From NCBI RefSeq assembly GCF_030505395.1, contig NZ_CP130044.1, positions 1,287,001 to 1,351,000 on the forward strand: a stretch of 64,000 bases of DNA, written 5' to 3'. Made by a program: the position numbers and the translations under genes. The stretch's first letter is position 1. Every line of letters starts with the position of its first letter. The notes beneath the pieces are model-generated. The model saw only the letters and a list, made by a program, of their open reading frames with translations. It was not told the origin of the DNA and ran no database searches. Below are positions 54,944 to 64,000 of this stretch, piece by piece. Source of the stretch: Asticcacaulis sp. ZE23SCel15 (GTDB lineage: Bacteria; Pseudomonadota; Alphaproteobacteria; Caulobacterales; Caulobacteraceae).

Positions 54944-55709
54944 AAGCGGCGTGGCCGGAGATATATGAGCGGTCATTATAGAGCTGTATGCCGGTCTTGA
55001 CATCGCCCAGAAAAGCCACCTTGCCGCGATTGAGCAAAAGCACCTTATTGCAGACGCTGTCGATCAGCTCCATGGAATGAGAAGACAGAACGATAATGTC
55101 CGTATTTCGGTAGATGCGGTCCATACGGTCTCTGGCCTTACCGATGAAGTGCTGGTCACCGGCCAAAATACCTTCGTCAAGCACCAGAATATTCGGGTCA
55201 ATGACGGTAGATACGGCAAAGCTGAGGCGCAGGATCATACCGGCAGAGTAGGCGCGCACCGGCATGTCGAAAAAGGCGCCCAGTTCCGCAAAGGCAATAA
55301 TATCGACAATAATGGCATCAAGGTCTTTTTTGCGGGCCCCCAGGATCAGGGACATGATCACCGCATTTTCCCGGCCCGTCCGGTCGGGGTCTAGGCCCGC
55401 GCCGACATTGATCAGGCTGGCGAGGCTGCCCTTGGTCGTCACGCTGCCGCGCGAAGGCGGCAGGAAGCCGGAAATGGCCCGCAGAAGCGTCGTCTTGCCC
55501 GCGCCATTTTCCCCAATGACACCCAGGCGATCCCCGGACTTCAGAGAAAAACTGACATTGGCCAGCGACTTAACAAAAATCGTGTCGGACTTGTTCTTGA
55601 GGATAGTGCCGCCCAGAAACAGATTGGCCACAGTCGACCGTATGTTGCGGGCGCTGACACCATATACCGGGTAATCTATGGTCAAACCATTGACATCAAT
55701 GCTCGCCAT
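54942..55709 (-). CDS. wzt: ABC transporter ATPase for polysaccharide export
   Basis: A 255-residue ATP-binding subunit of a Wzm/Wzt (KpsM/KpsT-like) glycan exporter. Walker A G66-ENGAGKTT, the signature in the variant form [12 protein letters not shown] usual for this group, Walker B ILVLDEG and the H-loop SSHSME. It lacks the C-terminal carbohydrate-binding domain of long Wzt proteins, so the chain is probably exported without recognition of a terminal cap. The only permease in the window is wzm at 42033. Last gene of the minus-strand run GT - gmd - fcl - wzt. Confidence 0.92.
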   Translation of the reverse strand: MASIDVNGLTIDYPVYGVSARNIRSTVANLFLGGTILKNKSDTIFVKSLANVSFSLKSGDRLGVIGENGAGKTTLLRAISGFLPPSRGSVTTKGSLASLINVGAGLDPDRTGRENAVIMSLILGARKKDLDAIIVDIIAFAELGAFFDMPVRAYSAGMILRLSFAVSTVIDPNILVLDEGILAGDQHFIGKARDRMDRIYRNTDIIVLSSHSMELIDSVCNKVLLLNRGKVAFLGDVKTGIQLYNDRSYISGHAA

Positions 55710-55744
55710 TACATCCTCATATAAAAAAGTTCACCGCTAACCGA

Positions 55745-56704
55745 CTAAACGCGAATAGTGGCAAGATTGGCGCGATACCAGTCGACCGTCTGCGAAATAC
55801 CCTCAAACAGCGACGTTTCCGGACGCCACCCCAGAGATTTGATGCGTGATACGTCATAGCTGCGCTGTAGCTGACCCAGCGGCTTGGTCGTATCCCAGTG
55901 CAGTTCGCCCTTAAACCCGGTCACGGCCTCAACGGTTTCAACCAAAGTCCGGATCGGCACAGCGTCACCAGTGGCCACGTTGTAGACGCCACTGCCCGTG
56001 GCCGCCGCAAATACAAAAGCATTGGCCGCATCGCTTGAGAACAAAAAGTCGCGGGTCGGTGAACCATCGCCCCACACATCGATCCGGTCGGTTGCGTTGA
56101 TGACGCCCTGGCAGAAGCGGTGCACCAGAGAAGGGACAACGTGACCGCGAACCGGATCAAAGCGATCGTTGGGCCCGTAAAGATTGGTTAGTATCAGATA
56201 GGCGAAGTCCATGCCGTACTGAACCTTATAGGCCTCAAGCTGAGCCAGCATGCCACGCTTGGCATGAGCATAGGCGGCCTCAGACCCGTGCGGCGCCCCC
56301 AGCCAGAAATCATCTTCTTTCATGGGCAGGGTGGCCAGATCCGAATAGATCGCGGTCGTGCCGGCGGCGACGAATTTGCGCACCCCACTAAGGCGGGCGG
56401 CTTCGATGACATTGATGTTCATCGAGGCGTTTTCGAAATAGGACAGGCCGCAGAAATCCATATTGCCCTGCACGCCATAGACGCGTCCGGCCAGGTGGAA
56501 CACCATGGTCGGCTTGACCCGTTCGAAATAGGCTTCGACCTGAGCGCGATCCAAAAGGTCGCAGTCGTCACGGGTGGGGAAAAAGCTTTCAGCCTGCGCC
56601 AATTGAGACAGACGTGCCTTGACCGCCGTGCCCAGCACGCCGCCCGATCCGGTAACAACAATTCGCTCACCGGACAGGTCCGGCGTTAACAGGGGAGACG
56701 ACAT
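55745..56704 (-). CDS. GDP-L-fucose synthase-like NAD-dependent epimerase/reductase
   Basis: A 319-residue extended SDR enzyme. NAD(P) motif VVTGSGGVLGTAV, catalytic Y-x3-K in YAHAKRGML, substrate region TNLYGPNDRFDP. It resembles GDP-4-keto-6-deoxymannose epimerase/reductase (Fcl/WcaG) and follows gmd by 16 bp, so it probably turns the Gmd product into GDP-L-fucose or, acting as a plain reductase, GDP-rhamnose or a related sugar. The exact product cannot be decided by eye. Confidence 0.85.
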   Translation of the reverse strand: MSSPLLTPDLSGERIVVTGSGGVLGTAVKARLSQLAQAESFFPTRDDCDLLDRAQVEAYFERVKPTMVFHLAGRVYGVQGNMDFCGLSYFENASMNINVIEAARLSGVRKFVAAGTTAIYSDLATLPMKEDDFWLGAPHGSEAAYAHAKRGMLAQLEAYKVQYGMDFAYLILTNLYGPNDRFDPVRGHVVPSLVHRFCQGVINATDRIDVWGDGSPTRDFLFSSDAANAFVFAAATGSGVYNVATGDAVPIRTLVETVEAVTGFKGELHWDTTKPLGQLQRSYDVSRIKSLGWRPETSLFEGISQTVDWYRANLATIRV

Positions 56705-56720
56705 GGTGATACCTTAACCG

Positions 56721-57794
56721 TTACCAGAGTACGCTCTGCTTGTTCCAGAACAGTGTACCATCCTTATAGCGACGGCGGTCTTCGTTGACCATTTCCGATG
56801 CCAGTTCATGGATCTTGACCGTGGCTTCCCAGCCCAGCAGCGCCTTGGCCTTGGCCGGGTTGCCGATAAGCAGTTCAACTTCGGCGGGGCGGAACAGATC
56901 GGCTGAGACCTGCACCAGCAGTTTGCCGCTCTTGGCGCAATAACCGCGCTCATTGACGCCTTCGCCTTCCCAGCGCACCGTAATGCCGGCGGCATCGAAC
57001 GACAGATTGACGAAGTGGCGAATGGTGTGGGTTTCACCGGTCGCGAGCACGAAGTCATCGGCCTGATCGTGCTGAAGGATGCGGTGCATACCATCGACAT
57101 AGTCACGGGCATGACCCCAGTCTCGCTGAGAGTCCATGTTGCCGAGCGTCAGGATGATGTCTTCGCCTTCGGCGATCAGAGCGACCGCACGGGTAATCTT
57201 GCGGGTCACGAAAATTTCTCCGCGGTTCGGGCTTTCATGGTTGAACAGAATGCCGTTTGAACCAAACAGGTTGTAACCTTCGCGGTAGTTCACCGTTATC
57301 CAGTAAGCGTAGAGCTTGGCGACGGCATAGGGGCTGCGCGGATAAAAGGGCGTGGTCTCGCTTTGCGGAACTTCCTGAACCAGGCCGTAAAGCTCTGAGG
57401 TCGATGCCTGATAGAAACGGCAGGTATCAATCAGGCCCAAAAGGCGGATCGCCTCCAGAAAACGTGTCGTGCCGACGCCATCGGCATTGGCGGTATATTC
57501 CGGCGTTTCAAAGCTGACCGACACATGGCTTTGGGCGGCAAGGTTATAAATTTCTGTCGGGCGGATAGCTTCCACCAGACGGAAGATCGACATGGAGTTG
57601 GTCAGGTCGCCATAGTGAAGGAAGAATTTCCCGGCATTTTTAGGGTTGTTGCGGATTTGCTCAAGGCGGAATTCGTTGTAGTGCGAGGCGCGACGACGCA
57701 TGCCATGCACGGTGTAGCCTTGCTCAAGCAACAGTTCAGCCAGATAGGCGCCATCCTGACCGGTTACGCCGGTGATCAACGCAATCTTAGACAT
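56721..57794 (-). CDS. gmd: GDP-mannose 4,6-dehydratase
   Basis: A 357-residue SDR enzyme making GDP-4-keto-6-deoxymannose from GDP-mannose. It has [20 protein letters not shown] at the start, the [16 protein letters not shown] loop, Y-x3-K in [12 protein letters not shown], and the cofactor/substrate parts [10 protein letters not shown] and [18 protein letters not shown] 57794 gives the canonical N-terminus; it overlaps the stop of the upstream glycosyltransferase by 8 bp (ATGTCTAA). In the Caulobacter group Gmd also feeds perosamine synthesis, but no aminotransferase is present here. Confidence 0.96.
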   Translation of the reverse strand: MSKIALITGVTGQDGAYLAELLLEQGYTVHGMRRRASHYNEFRLEQIRNNPKNAGKFFLHYGDLTNSMSIFRLVEAIRPTEIYNLAAQSHVSVSFETPEYTANADGVGTTRFLEAIRLLGLIDTCRFYQASTSELYGLVQEVPQSETTPFYPRSPYAVAKLYAYWITVNYREGYNLFGSNGILFNHESPNRGEIFVTRKITRAVALIAEGEDIILTLGNMDSQRDWGHARDYVDGMHRILQHDQADDFVLATGETHTIRHFVNLSFDAAGITVRWEGEGVNERGYCAKSGKLLVQVSADLFRPAEVELLIGNPAKAKALLGWEATVKIHELASEMVNEDRRRYKDGTLFWNKQSVLW

Positions 57795-59126
57795 TCTTAT
57801 AGGTTCCCTCAAATACTTGTGCCTGTAAGGCGACACTGTTGCGGATATTATAGGTTTCAAAAATAGCTGTACGGGCGGCCTCAACCTCAAGCGGTTCAGC
57901 CTGTAATCTTTGGGCCAGTTCTATGTGGTTGCCGATATCAAAGCGTTCAAATGTGTCGCCAAAATATTTGCGGGTTTCGGCGAACGACAGGTTGTTGGCC
58001 CCCAGGACGCGGCCGCCGGCCTCCATGGCCAGCACGATCACGCCCGACATGCTCTGTCCCACTTCGATATAGGGCAAAACGACGGCGTCGATATCGCGCA
58101 GAACGTGGACAAAATCATCATCGTCCAGGCTGCCGATGAACTTGATCCGGTCGGTGATCGGCTTGGTCAGACGTTCATCAACCACCTCTGTCTTTTCGAG
58201 GTAATGGTTGACGCGGGCAAGCTTGGCCAGCTTACGCTCACGCTCGGCATCTTCATTGGCGATCAGGTTCAGGATGCTTTCCAGATAAGGGTCAACATCC
58301 TTATAGGCCTTGATGGACTGCGGGTGCTGGCTGCCAGCGATGACCAGATGCCAGTCCGTTGGTAGTTGCGCTACGGTCTTAATGGCCGTCTCGATGCCTT
58401 TGTAATTTGATATATAGCCGAACACGCCAAACAGCTTAGAGCCTTGCGGCAGGCCGAAACGGGCAGCAAGATCGGCCTTGGGCAAGGCCTTGACCTTTTT
58501 CTGCTCTTCCTTGTTCAGGAAGGCCAGAGGATAATGGATGACGTTTTTAAAGCGGAACACGTCGCGGATGACGCGGTGCTCACGCTTGGCGTGGACTTTG
58601 ATCCACACATTTTTGCGCGCCGACTGTTCTTTACAATGCAGGACGATGTTGTGGTAAAGAACCGAAAATTCTTTGTTACGGAAGTGATGAAACAACGGCC
58701 CGGCGCGTAAGGCGCGCACTGATTTGCCAATCGCTTCGAGCAGGCTGGTCGTTTCGGCCACATCCACGCGGTGCATGGTCAGGATCAGGTTGGGCGCGGC
58801 GTCAATAAGCCACTTCATGCGTCGCAGGATCGCCCCGCCGTAGCCCCATAAAGGCCAGCTTCGAACTGAATGTTCACATAGTCGTAATTTTTCAGCTTGG
58901 CGCAAATGCTTTTAATGTGTGCGTCAGCATGAATGTTTATAAAAGGCTGTGGCTTTTGCAGTAGAAATAAGTCGAGTGGAATAACATCAACGTCAAATAT
59001 TTCAGAAAAGGCAACTTTTAGTACGTGTGTATATGAAGCATTGCCGCAATTTTCATTATATGTACTTATAATGGCGAGTTTTTTTCTTTGCAAACCGGGC
59101 GCCCCAAACTTACGATTGAAAATCAA
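57787..59126 (-). pseudogene. glycosyltransferase (GT-B) gene split by one frameshift
   Basis: Two overlapping frames make one protein of about 445 residues. The first (58815-59126) encodes KKLAIISTYNENCGNASYTH and onward to NYDYVNIQFEAGLYG, then runs into a stop. The second (57787 to about 58840) continues with AILRRMKWLIDAAPNLILTM and contains the donor-site domain (FGVFGYISNYKGIETAI, VLPYIEVGQSMSGVIVLAMEAG). Loss of one G from the G-run near 58831-58837 would explain the break. This may be real inactivation or a sequencing error. First gene of the gmd-fcl-wzt run, overlapping gmd by 8 bp. The N-terminal part is A/T-rich. Confidence 0.85.
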
Positions 59127-59294
59127 TTTAGTGAATTATAATGTTTTTCCGTGGGGTTCAACCCCTTTTTAACGAAGTCTGTTCGCAGTTGCAGAATTGC
59201 TTTAGTCTTGACGCGCAAAGCCAGTCAGGGCGTCTGCGGTGTTATTTTATAGTCGTTTGTGTCGCGGTCTGCGGCAGGTTTAAGGGTGCAATGA

Positions 59295-60284
59295 ATGTCA
59301 AATGAAGCCAATACCTCCGATAAGCTTCTGGCGCACATCGACGGGCTTTTGGAGCGTGAGCGGGCCTTTCGGGAAGATTTCTCCCATAGCCTGAAACGTG
59401 AAATTCTGGCCCATATTGATCATAAGCTTGATCGGCTTTTGGCGCGCCCGCAGGCCCTGCCGCTTACCCAATCGGCCCGTGTGTTCATGCATACGAACGA
59501 TGGCCATAGACTGATCCTCGACATGAACGAAAAGTTCATGGCGCTGCATCTGCTGGAGCATGGCCAGTGGGAGGATCATCTGCGGCGGGTTATGGCCGCT
59601 ATACTCACCCCTGGTGGTACCTATATTGATATTGGTGCCAATATTGGCGTGCATCTGCTTTATGCCGGCCATCTTGTTGGGGCATCGGGTAAGTGCATAG
59701 CGTTTGAGCCGCATCCGGTGACCTATGCCATATGCCATGAAAACCTGGAGATAAATGGCTTGCTGGAGCGGGTTCTACTGTTTGATGAGGCGGTATCGGA
59801 TGTGGCCGGACAGGTGCTCGATTTTGAATATTTCACCCAGCACCCGGCTATGTCAGGGTTTAAGGTCTCAGAGGCGCGTCTAGAAAAGTTTCATGGCGAC
59901 GTACAGACGATAAAGGTCAAGACAACCACGATAGATGCGGTGATCAAGGCTCAGGATATCGAGCCGGATCTGATCAAGATTGATATCGAAGGCTTTGAGA
60001 TTCTGGCCCTTAAAGGGGGCGTTGACACGATCGGCGCATCAGCCCGCACCTGCTATGTCATTGAGCATGAAAAGGCTCTGACCTGTTCGGTCTTGGGCTA
60101 TGATCCCATCGCTGAAATCTATGATATGTTTGCGGGCAAAGGTTATGTGGCGTTGGCGCTGCGGTCGGATCTTACTATTGTCCAACTGGATCGCGATGCG
60201 ATTGTGCAGGATAATACGACCGATTATCTGTTCATACGCCCCGATGGCCCGCACTGGCCGCAGATCGCAGCCCTTATGGCGTAA
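59295..60284 (+). CDS. FkbM family methyltransferase
   Basis: A 329-residue protein. The N-terminal 55 residues are charged and helical. The FkbM methyltransferase domain has the SAM-binding motif YIDIGANIGVHLLYAG, acidic motif 2 CIAFEPHPVTYAICHENL, and IKIDIEGFEILALKGG. FkbM enzymes O-methylate sugars or other hydroxyls; in a polysaccharide locus a sugar methyl cap is likely (inference). It is divergent from the split glycosyltransferase and convergent with rmlA. Confidence 0.9.
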   Translation: MSNEANTSDKLLAHIDGLLERERAFREDFSHSLKREILAHIDHKLDRLLARPQALPLTQSARVFMHTNDGHRLILDMNEKFMALHLLEHGQWEDHLRRVMAAILTPGGTYIDIGANIGVHLLYAGHLVGASGKCIAFEPHPVTYAICHENLEINGLLERVLLFDEAVSDVAGQVLDFEYFTQHPAMSGFKVSEARLEKFHGDVQTIKVKTTTIDAVIKAQDIEPDLIKIDIEGFEILALKGGVDTIGASARTCYVIEHEKALTCSVLGYDPIAEIYDMFAGKGYVALALRSDLTIVQLDRDAIVQDNTTDYLFIRPDGPHWPQIAALMA

Positions 60285-60295
60285 TCGAGTTGTCT

Positions 60296-61171
60296 TTACA
60301 GCGGGAAGGCATCCTTAAGACCAGACAGGTATTTGCCGTACAGACTGCCGCTAAATTTTTGAGCGAGTGCGGCCAGCGCCTGAGAATCGATATAGCCCCG
60401 CCGCCAGGCCACTTCTTCGGGGCAGGCGATTTTAAAGCCCTGCCGTCTTTCGAGAATACGCACGAACTCCGCCGCCTCCAGCAGGCTTTCAGGGGTGCCG
60501 GTATCAAGCCAGGCATAGCCGCGGCCAACGGTCTTGATGTCCAACTCGCCGCGCTCAAGGTAAGCGCGGTTGATGTCGGTGATTTCATACTCACCGCGTG
60601 CAGAAGGCGTTAGGGTGGATGCGATATCGCACACCTTATGGTCATAAAAATATAGCCCGGTAACCGCCCAGTTGGATTTGGGATTTTGCGGCTTTTCCTC
60701 AATCGAGATGGCGCGCATGGCCTTATCAAACTCGACCACACCATAACGATTTGGGTCAGACACCTGATGGGCAAACAGGCAGGCGCCGTGGGTGAGCTTG
60801 GTGGTCTGCTCCAAAATGGTGGCCAGATTTGAGCCGTAGAATATGTTGTCGCCGAGGATAAGGCAGGACGGTTTGCCGTCAATGAAATCGGCGCCAATGA
60901 CAAAGGCCTGAGCAATGCCCTGCGGCTGCGGCTGGGGGATGTAGGACAGCTTAATACCCCACTGGCTGCCGTCGCCGAGCAGCTTTTCAAACAGGGGCAG
61001 ATCGTGCGGCGTGGTGATAATTAATATATCGCGAATACCCGCCAGCATCAGTGTGGTCAGCGGGTAATAGATCATGGGCTTGTCGTAAACCGGCATCATC
61101 TGCTTCGATACGGCCAGTGTCATCGGATGCAGACGCGTGCCGGTGCCGCCCGCCAGAATAATACCCTTCAT
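60296..61171 (-). CDS. rmlA: glucose-1-phosphate thymidylyltransferase
   Basis: A 291-residue enzyme, first step to dTDP-L-rhamnose (dTTP + glucose-1-P). N-terminal nucleotide site [18 protein letters not shown], then [48 protein letters not shown] and [17 protein letters not shown]. Complete. Its ATG overlaps the rmlD stop by 4 bp (ATGA). Last gene of the rmlC-rmlB-rmlD-rmlA operon. Confidence 0.97.
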   Translation of the reverse strand: MKGIILAGGTGTRLHPMTLAVSKQMMPVYDKPMIYYPLTTLMLAGIRDILIITTPHDLPLFEKLLGDGSQWGIKLSYIPQPQPQGIAQAFVIGADFIDGKPSCLILGDNIFYGSNLATILEQTTKLTHGACLFAHQVSDPNRYGVVEFDKAMRAISIEEKPQNPKSNWAVTGLYFYDHKVCDIASTLTPSARGEYEITDINRAYLERGELDIKTVGRGYAWLDTGTPESLLEAAEFVRILERRQGFKIACPEEVAWRRGYIDSQALAALAQKFSGSLYGKYLSGLKDAFPL

Positions 61172-62073
61172 GCCGTCTCTTTTCTATGGGGTTCGCCAGA
61201 CATCATTTCATCCAGACACGTCATGAGGCTGCGACGCCAGGGGGAAAGCGCAAGGCCATAAGCCTGTGATATTTTACGACAATCAAGGCGCGAATTAGGC
61301 GGCCGTTGCGCGGCTGTGGGAAACTGCGCGCTTGGGATGCGGATAAGTTCAGGGCGGCGCATGCCCCGTGCTGCCAGATCGGTGAATATAGCCTCAGCCA
61401 GATCCGCCCAACTGGCGCTGTCTGGGGCAGTGAGGTGAAACAGGCCGCGCAGGGCAGGATCGCGGTCGTTGTGCAGCCGTGCGCAGACAGTCAGCAGGGC
61501 GTTTGCCAGATCAAGGGCTGAGGTCGGGCCGCCGTACTGGTCATCCACCACTCTGACCTCATCGTGGGTCTGCGCCAGCCGGCACATGGTCTTCACAAAA
61601 TTATGGCCATAGGGCGAATAAAGCCATGAGGTCCGCACCACAACATGCCCCGATGCGGCAAGGACGGCTTGCTCTCCGGCCCGCTTGGTTCGCCCGTAAA
61701 CATTGATAGGGCCGGGGATATCCGTCTCATCGTAAGCGCCGGTTTTCAGGCCGTCAAAGACATAGTCTGTCGACAGATGAACCAGCGGAATATTCAGCGT
61801 TGATGCGGTGTGCGCCAATATTCCGGGGGCTGTGGCGTTGACCTGCTCGGCCATGTTCCTATCGGATTCCGCCTGATCGACGGCGGTATAGGCGGCGGCG
61901 GAAATTACGACATCGGGTTTGATAGCCGTAATGGCCGGGGCGATACTGTCGGGGCGGCTAAGATCAAGCTGCGGCCGCCCGATGGGGATTATGTCTATAT
62001 CGCTGTGGTTTTGTGCGGCGGCGATCAGGGCGCTTACGACCTGACCCCCCGTTCCGGTAACGGCAATGCGCAT
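61168..62073 (-). CDS. rmlD: dTDP-4-dehydrorhamnose reductase
   Basis: A 301-residue SDR enzyme, last step to dTDP-L-rhamnose. It shows [49 protein letters not shown] (read in part), and Y-x3-K in [14 protein letters not shown]. Two bases separate it from the rmlB stop; it overlaps rmlA by 4 bp. Confidence 0.96.
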   Translation of the reverse strand: MRIAVTGTGGQVVSALIAAAQNHSDIDIIPIGRPQLDLSRPDSIAPAITAIKPDVVISAAAYTAVDQAESDRNMAEQVNATAPGILAHTASTLNIPLVHLSTDYVFDGLKTGAYDETDIPGPINVYGRTKRAGEQAVLAASGHVVVRTSWLYSPYGHNFVKTMCRLAQTHDEVRVVDDQYGGPTSALDLANALLTVCARLHNDRDPALRGLFHLTAPDSASWADLAEAIFTDLAARGMRRPELIRIPSAQFPTAAQRPPNSRLDCRKISQAYGLALSPWRRSLMTCLDEMMSGEPHRKETA

Positions 62074-62075
62074 GG

Positions 62076-63128
62076 CTATGACCTGAGCATTCCCAGCCGT
62101 TCCCCGCTATAGACGCGCTCCCGCAGCGGCCCCCACCACGCTTCGTTGTTCAGATACCAGTCGACGGTTTTCTCAATACCGCTGTCGAAGGTTTCCTGGG
62201 CACGCCAACCCAGTTCGGTCTCAAGCTTGGTGGCGTCAATGGCGTAGCGATAGTCGTGGCCACGCCGGTCAGGCACAAAGCTGATCAACCGGTCATGTGG
62301 AGCGTTGCGGGGCCGGCGCTGATCCATTAGCGCGCAGATGCGGCGGATAACGTCTATATTGGTCCATTCATTGCCGCCGCCGACATTATAGGTCTGTCCC
62401 GGCCGGCCGCGCATGGCGATGAGGTAGAGCGCGCGGGCATGGTCTTCGACATGGAGCCAGTCGCGAATATTTGAGCCATCGCCATAAACCGTCAGCGGCT
62501 TATCTTCCATCGCGTTCAGGACATTGAGCGGGATCAGCTTTTCCGGAAAATGATAGGGCCCGTAATTATTGGAGCAGTTGGTGATGATCACCGGCAGACC
62601 ATAGGTGCGGTGCCAGGCCATAGCCAAATGGTCTGAGGCGGCTTTGGAGGCTGAATAGGGCGACGACGGGCTATAGGGAGATGTTTCGGTGAACCGCCCC
62701 TCATCACCCAGTGATCCGTACACTTCATCGGTGGATACGTGCAAAAAGCGGAACTGCTGGCGGGCGTCATCCTTGAGCGACAACCAGTAGTTTCGCGCCC
62801 CCTCCAGCAGGGTGAAGGTGCCGACCAGATTGGTTTGCACGAAATCACCGGAACCGGTAATCGAGCGATCGACGTGGCTTTCGGCGGCCAGATGCAGAAT
62901 GTGGGTGGGCTTAAAGCTGGTGAGGGCCGCACTCACCGCCTGCGCATCGCAAATATCGGCTTTCAAAAACCGGTACTTGGATGAGGCCTCAACGGGGGCC
63001 AGCGATTCCAGATTACCAGCATAGGTCAGCTTATCAAGGTTGAGCACGTCTGCGCCGATTTCCGATATCAGGTACCTTACCACCGCCGATCCGATAAAGC
63101 CGGCGCCGCCGGTGACCAGAATTCGCAT
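62076..63128 (-). CDS. rmlB: dTDP-glucose 4,6-dehydratase
   Basis: A 350-residue SDR enzyme, second step of dTDP-rhamnose synthesis. It has [45 protein letters not shown]-x3-K in [13 protein letters not shown], and [21 protein letters not shown] 63128 follows GAGG at good distance and gives the canonical start; a TTG at 63140 is less likely. Confidence 0.97.
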   Translation of the reverse strand: MRILVTGGAGFIGSAVVRYLISEIGADVLNLDKLTYAGNLESLAPVEASSKYRFLKADICDAQAVSAALTSFKPTHILHLAAESHVDRSITGSGDFVQTNLVGTFTLLEGARNYWLSLKDDARQQFRFLHVSTDEVYGSLGDEGRFTETSPYSPSSPYSASKAASDHLAMAWHRTYGLPVIITNCSNNYGPYHFPEKLIPLNVLNAMEDKPLTVYGDGSNIRDWLHVEDHARALYLIAMRGRPGQTYNVGGGNEWTNIDVIRRICALMDQRRPRNAPHDRLISFVPDRRGHDYRYAIDATKLETELGWRAQETFDSGIEKTVDWYLNNEAWWGPLRERVYSGERLGMLRS

Positions 63129-63136
63129 ATTAAGCC

Positions 63137-63679
63137 TCAAATGATCTCAGCCAGCCGGGGCTGCACTTTGTCTTTGGGCGACAATATAACCGCAGACGGA
63201 TCAAATGGCCATGCCACACTGAGGTCGGGGTCATCAAAGGCTAATCCGGCCTCATGTTCGGGGCTGTAGGGGTGGGTCACCTTGTAAAAGACTTCGGTAT
63301 CGTCTTCCAGAGTGACATAGCCGTGGGCAAAGCCTTCCGGCACCCACAACTGCTCGCCGCCTGATGCCGTCAGCGTTTGCCCCAGCCAGCGCCCAAAGGT
63401 GTCTGAGCCTTTGCGGATATCGACCGCGACATCAAAGATCGAGCCCTTAAGGCAACGCACCAGCTTGCCTTGCGCGGCGGGCGGTGTTTGGTAATGAAGT
63501 CCCCGTAACGTCGCGCGATCTTTCGACAAGGCCTGATTGTCCTGTACGAAGGTGACATCGGCCACCGTCTGGCGAAACGCGTCATCGCGAAAGGCCTCAT
63601 AAAAATAGCCACGCGCATCTTCGTGCCGTTTGGGCAGGATCAGGGCGGGGCCTTTAATATCAAAATGCCTGACGTGCAT
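63137..63679 (-). CDS. rmlC: dTDP-4-dehydrorhamnose 3,5-epimerase
   Basis: A 180-residue cupin-fold epimerase, third step of the pathway. It has [41 protein letters not shown] with the catalytic His, [22 protein letters not shown] (read in part) and DPDLSVAWP. First gene of the operon, so its promoter should lie in 63680-63774, which is shared with divergent rimO. Confidence 0.96.
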   Translation of the reverse strand: MHVRHFDIKGPALILPKRHEDARGYFYEAFRDDAFRQTVADVTFVQDNQALSKDRATLRGLHYQTPPAAQGKLVRCLKGSIFDVAVDIRKGSDTFGRWLGQTLTASGGEQLWVPEGFAHGYVTLEDDTEVFYKVTHPYSPEHEAGLAFDDPDLSVAWPFDPSAVILSPKDKVQPRLAEII

Positions 63680-63774
63680 AAGTGGCCTTTATGGACTGTA
63701 TGGACGCGCGGCTTATAGGATGCCCCGTCGTGATTGTCTTGCCTTATGCGCTAAAATCTGTATTACGCACGTAA

Positions 63775-64000
63775 ATGTCCACATCCTTAAAAACCGATGC
63801 CCCCAAGGTGGGTTTTGTCTCGCTGGGTTGCCCCAAGGCGCTGGTCGACTCTGAGCGCATCCTGACCAAGCTGCGCCATGAAGGCTATGACACCGCCGCG
63901 TCTTACGCCGGTGCCGATGTGGTGGTCGTCAATACCTGCGGGTTTCTGGATTCCGCCAAGGAAGAAAGCCTGAACGCCATCGGTGAGGCTCTGGCCGAAA
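63775..64000 (+). CDS. rimO: ribosomal protein S12 methylthiotransferase (3' end outside window)
   Basis: The first 75 codons of a radical-SAM methylthiotransferase that modifies an aspartate of ribosomal protein S12. The N-terminal UPF0004 domain is clear: [20 protein letters not shown] with the first cluster Cys, then [20 protein letters not shown] with the second. RimO rather than MiaB is indicated by [10 protein letters not shown]. It runs off the right edge. Divergent from rmlC. Confidence 0.93.
   Translation, partial: MSTSLKTDAPKVGFVSLGCPKALVDSERILTKLRHEGYDTAASYAGADVVVVNTCGFLDSAKEESLNAIGEALAE

Noticed and set aside
1-64000. tRNA genes, CRISPR arrays, insertion sequences, prophage genes
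   Set aside because: No cloverleaf with a TTCGA-type arm, no regularly spaced direct repeats with unique spacers, and no transposase, integrase or phage structural protein was seen.

Overview
The window looks like chromosomal DNA of a GC-rich alphaproteobacterium, most likely a member of the Caulobacterales (an Asticcacaulis-like genome is my best guess, by inference). The grounds are an alphaproteobacterial SOS box (GTTC-N7-GTTC) in front of a Y-family polymerase, an RpoH with the QKKLFFNLR box, dispersed palindromic intergenic repeats of the kind common in this class, and the general style of the proteins. I see no tRNA, rRNA, CRISPR array, transposase or phage gene.

Left part (1-28 kb): a 5'-truncated alpha-2-macroglobulin gene and pbpC form a periplasmic defence/peptidoglycan pair. 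They are followed by a small flagellar-rod-like ORF and a DUF1800/DUF1501 exported pair. On the minus strand the old ribosomal/tRNA synthetase order infC - rpmI - rplT - pheS - pheT is kept from 23.1 kb down to 9.8 kb, but other genes interrupt it: a phosphocholine-type phospholipase C, a proteasome-like Ntn-hydrolase candidate with a small overlapping partner, an MFS exporter, a LexA-controlled Y-family polymerase and small secreted or cupin proteins. A glycosyltransferase, an alpha/beta hydrolase, an SDR protein and KdsD (Kdo synthesis) follow.

Middle part (28-42 kb): mostly housekeeping genes, namely thiD, serC, a PagL-like lipid A deacylase, purA with a terminator-like hairpin directly before its ribosome binding site, a receiver protein, rpoH, rluD, exbD, folE, cysS, an SRPBCC protein, an IscU-like scaffold and a transaldolase. 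Two tandem paralogous secreted, charge-rich proteins (29.1-30.1 kb) share a conserved promoter with three 11-bp-phased half-sites.

Right part (42-63.7 kb): a cell-surface polysaccharide region. It holds the ABC-2 permease (wzm), a sulfotransferase-like protein, two very large convergent RTX proteins, a small secreted protein, the ABC ATPase (wzt), GDP-fucose enzymes (fcl, gmd), a frameshifted glycosyltransferase, an FkbM methyltransferase and the dTDP-rhamnose set rmlA-D-B-C. rimO starts at the right edge. The permease and ATPase of the exporter are 12 kb apart, with the RTX genes between them.

The most interesting items are: (1) a 1957-residue RTX protein whose serralysin zinc site is completely replaced, paired tail-to-tail with an apparently active serralysin-type paralogue that has itself lost its in-frame C-terminal secretion signal; (2) an Ntn-hydrolase-like protein with Thr and Asp at proteasome spacing, translationally coupled to a 92-residue unknown; (3) the 11-bp-phased operator conserved between the two paralogous secreted-protein genes.
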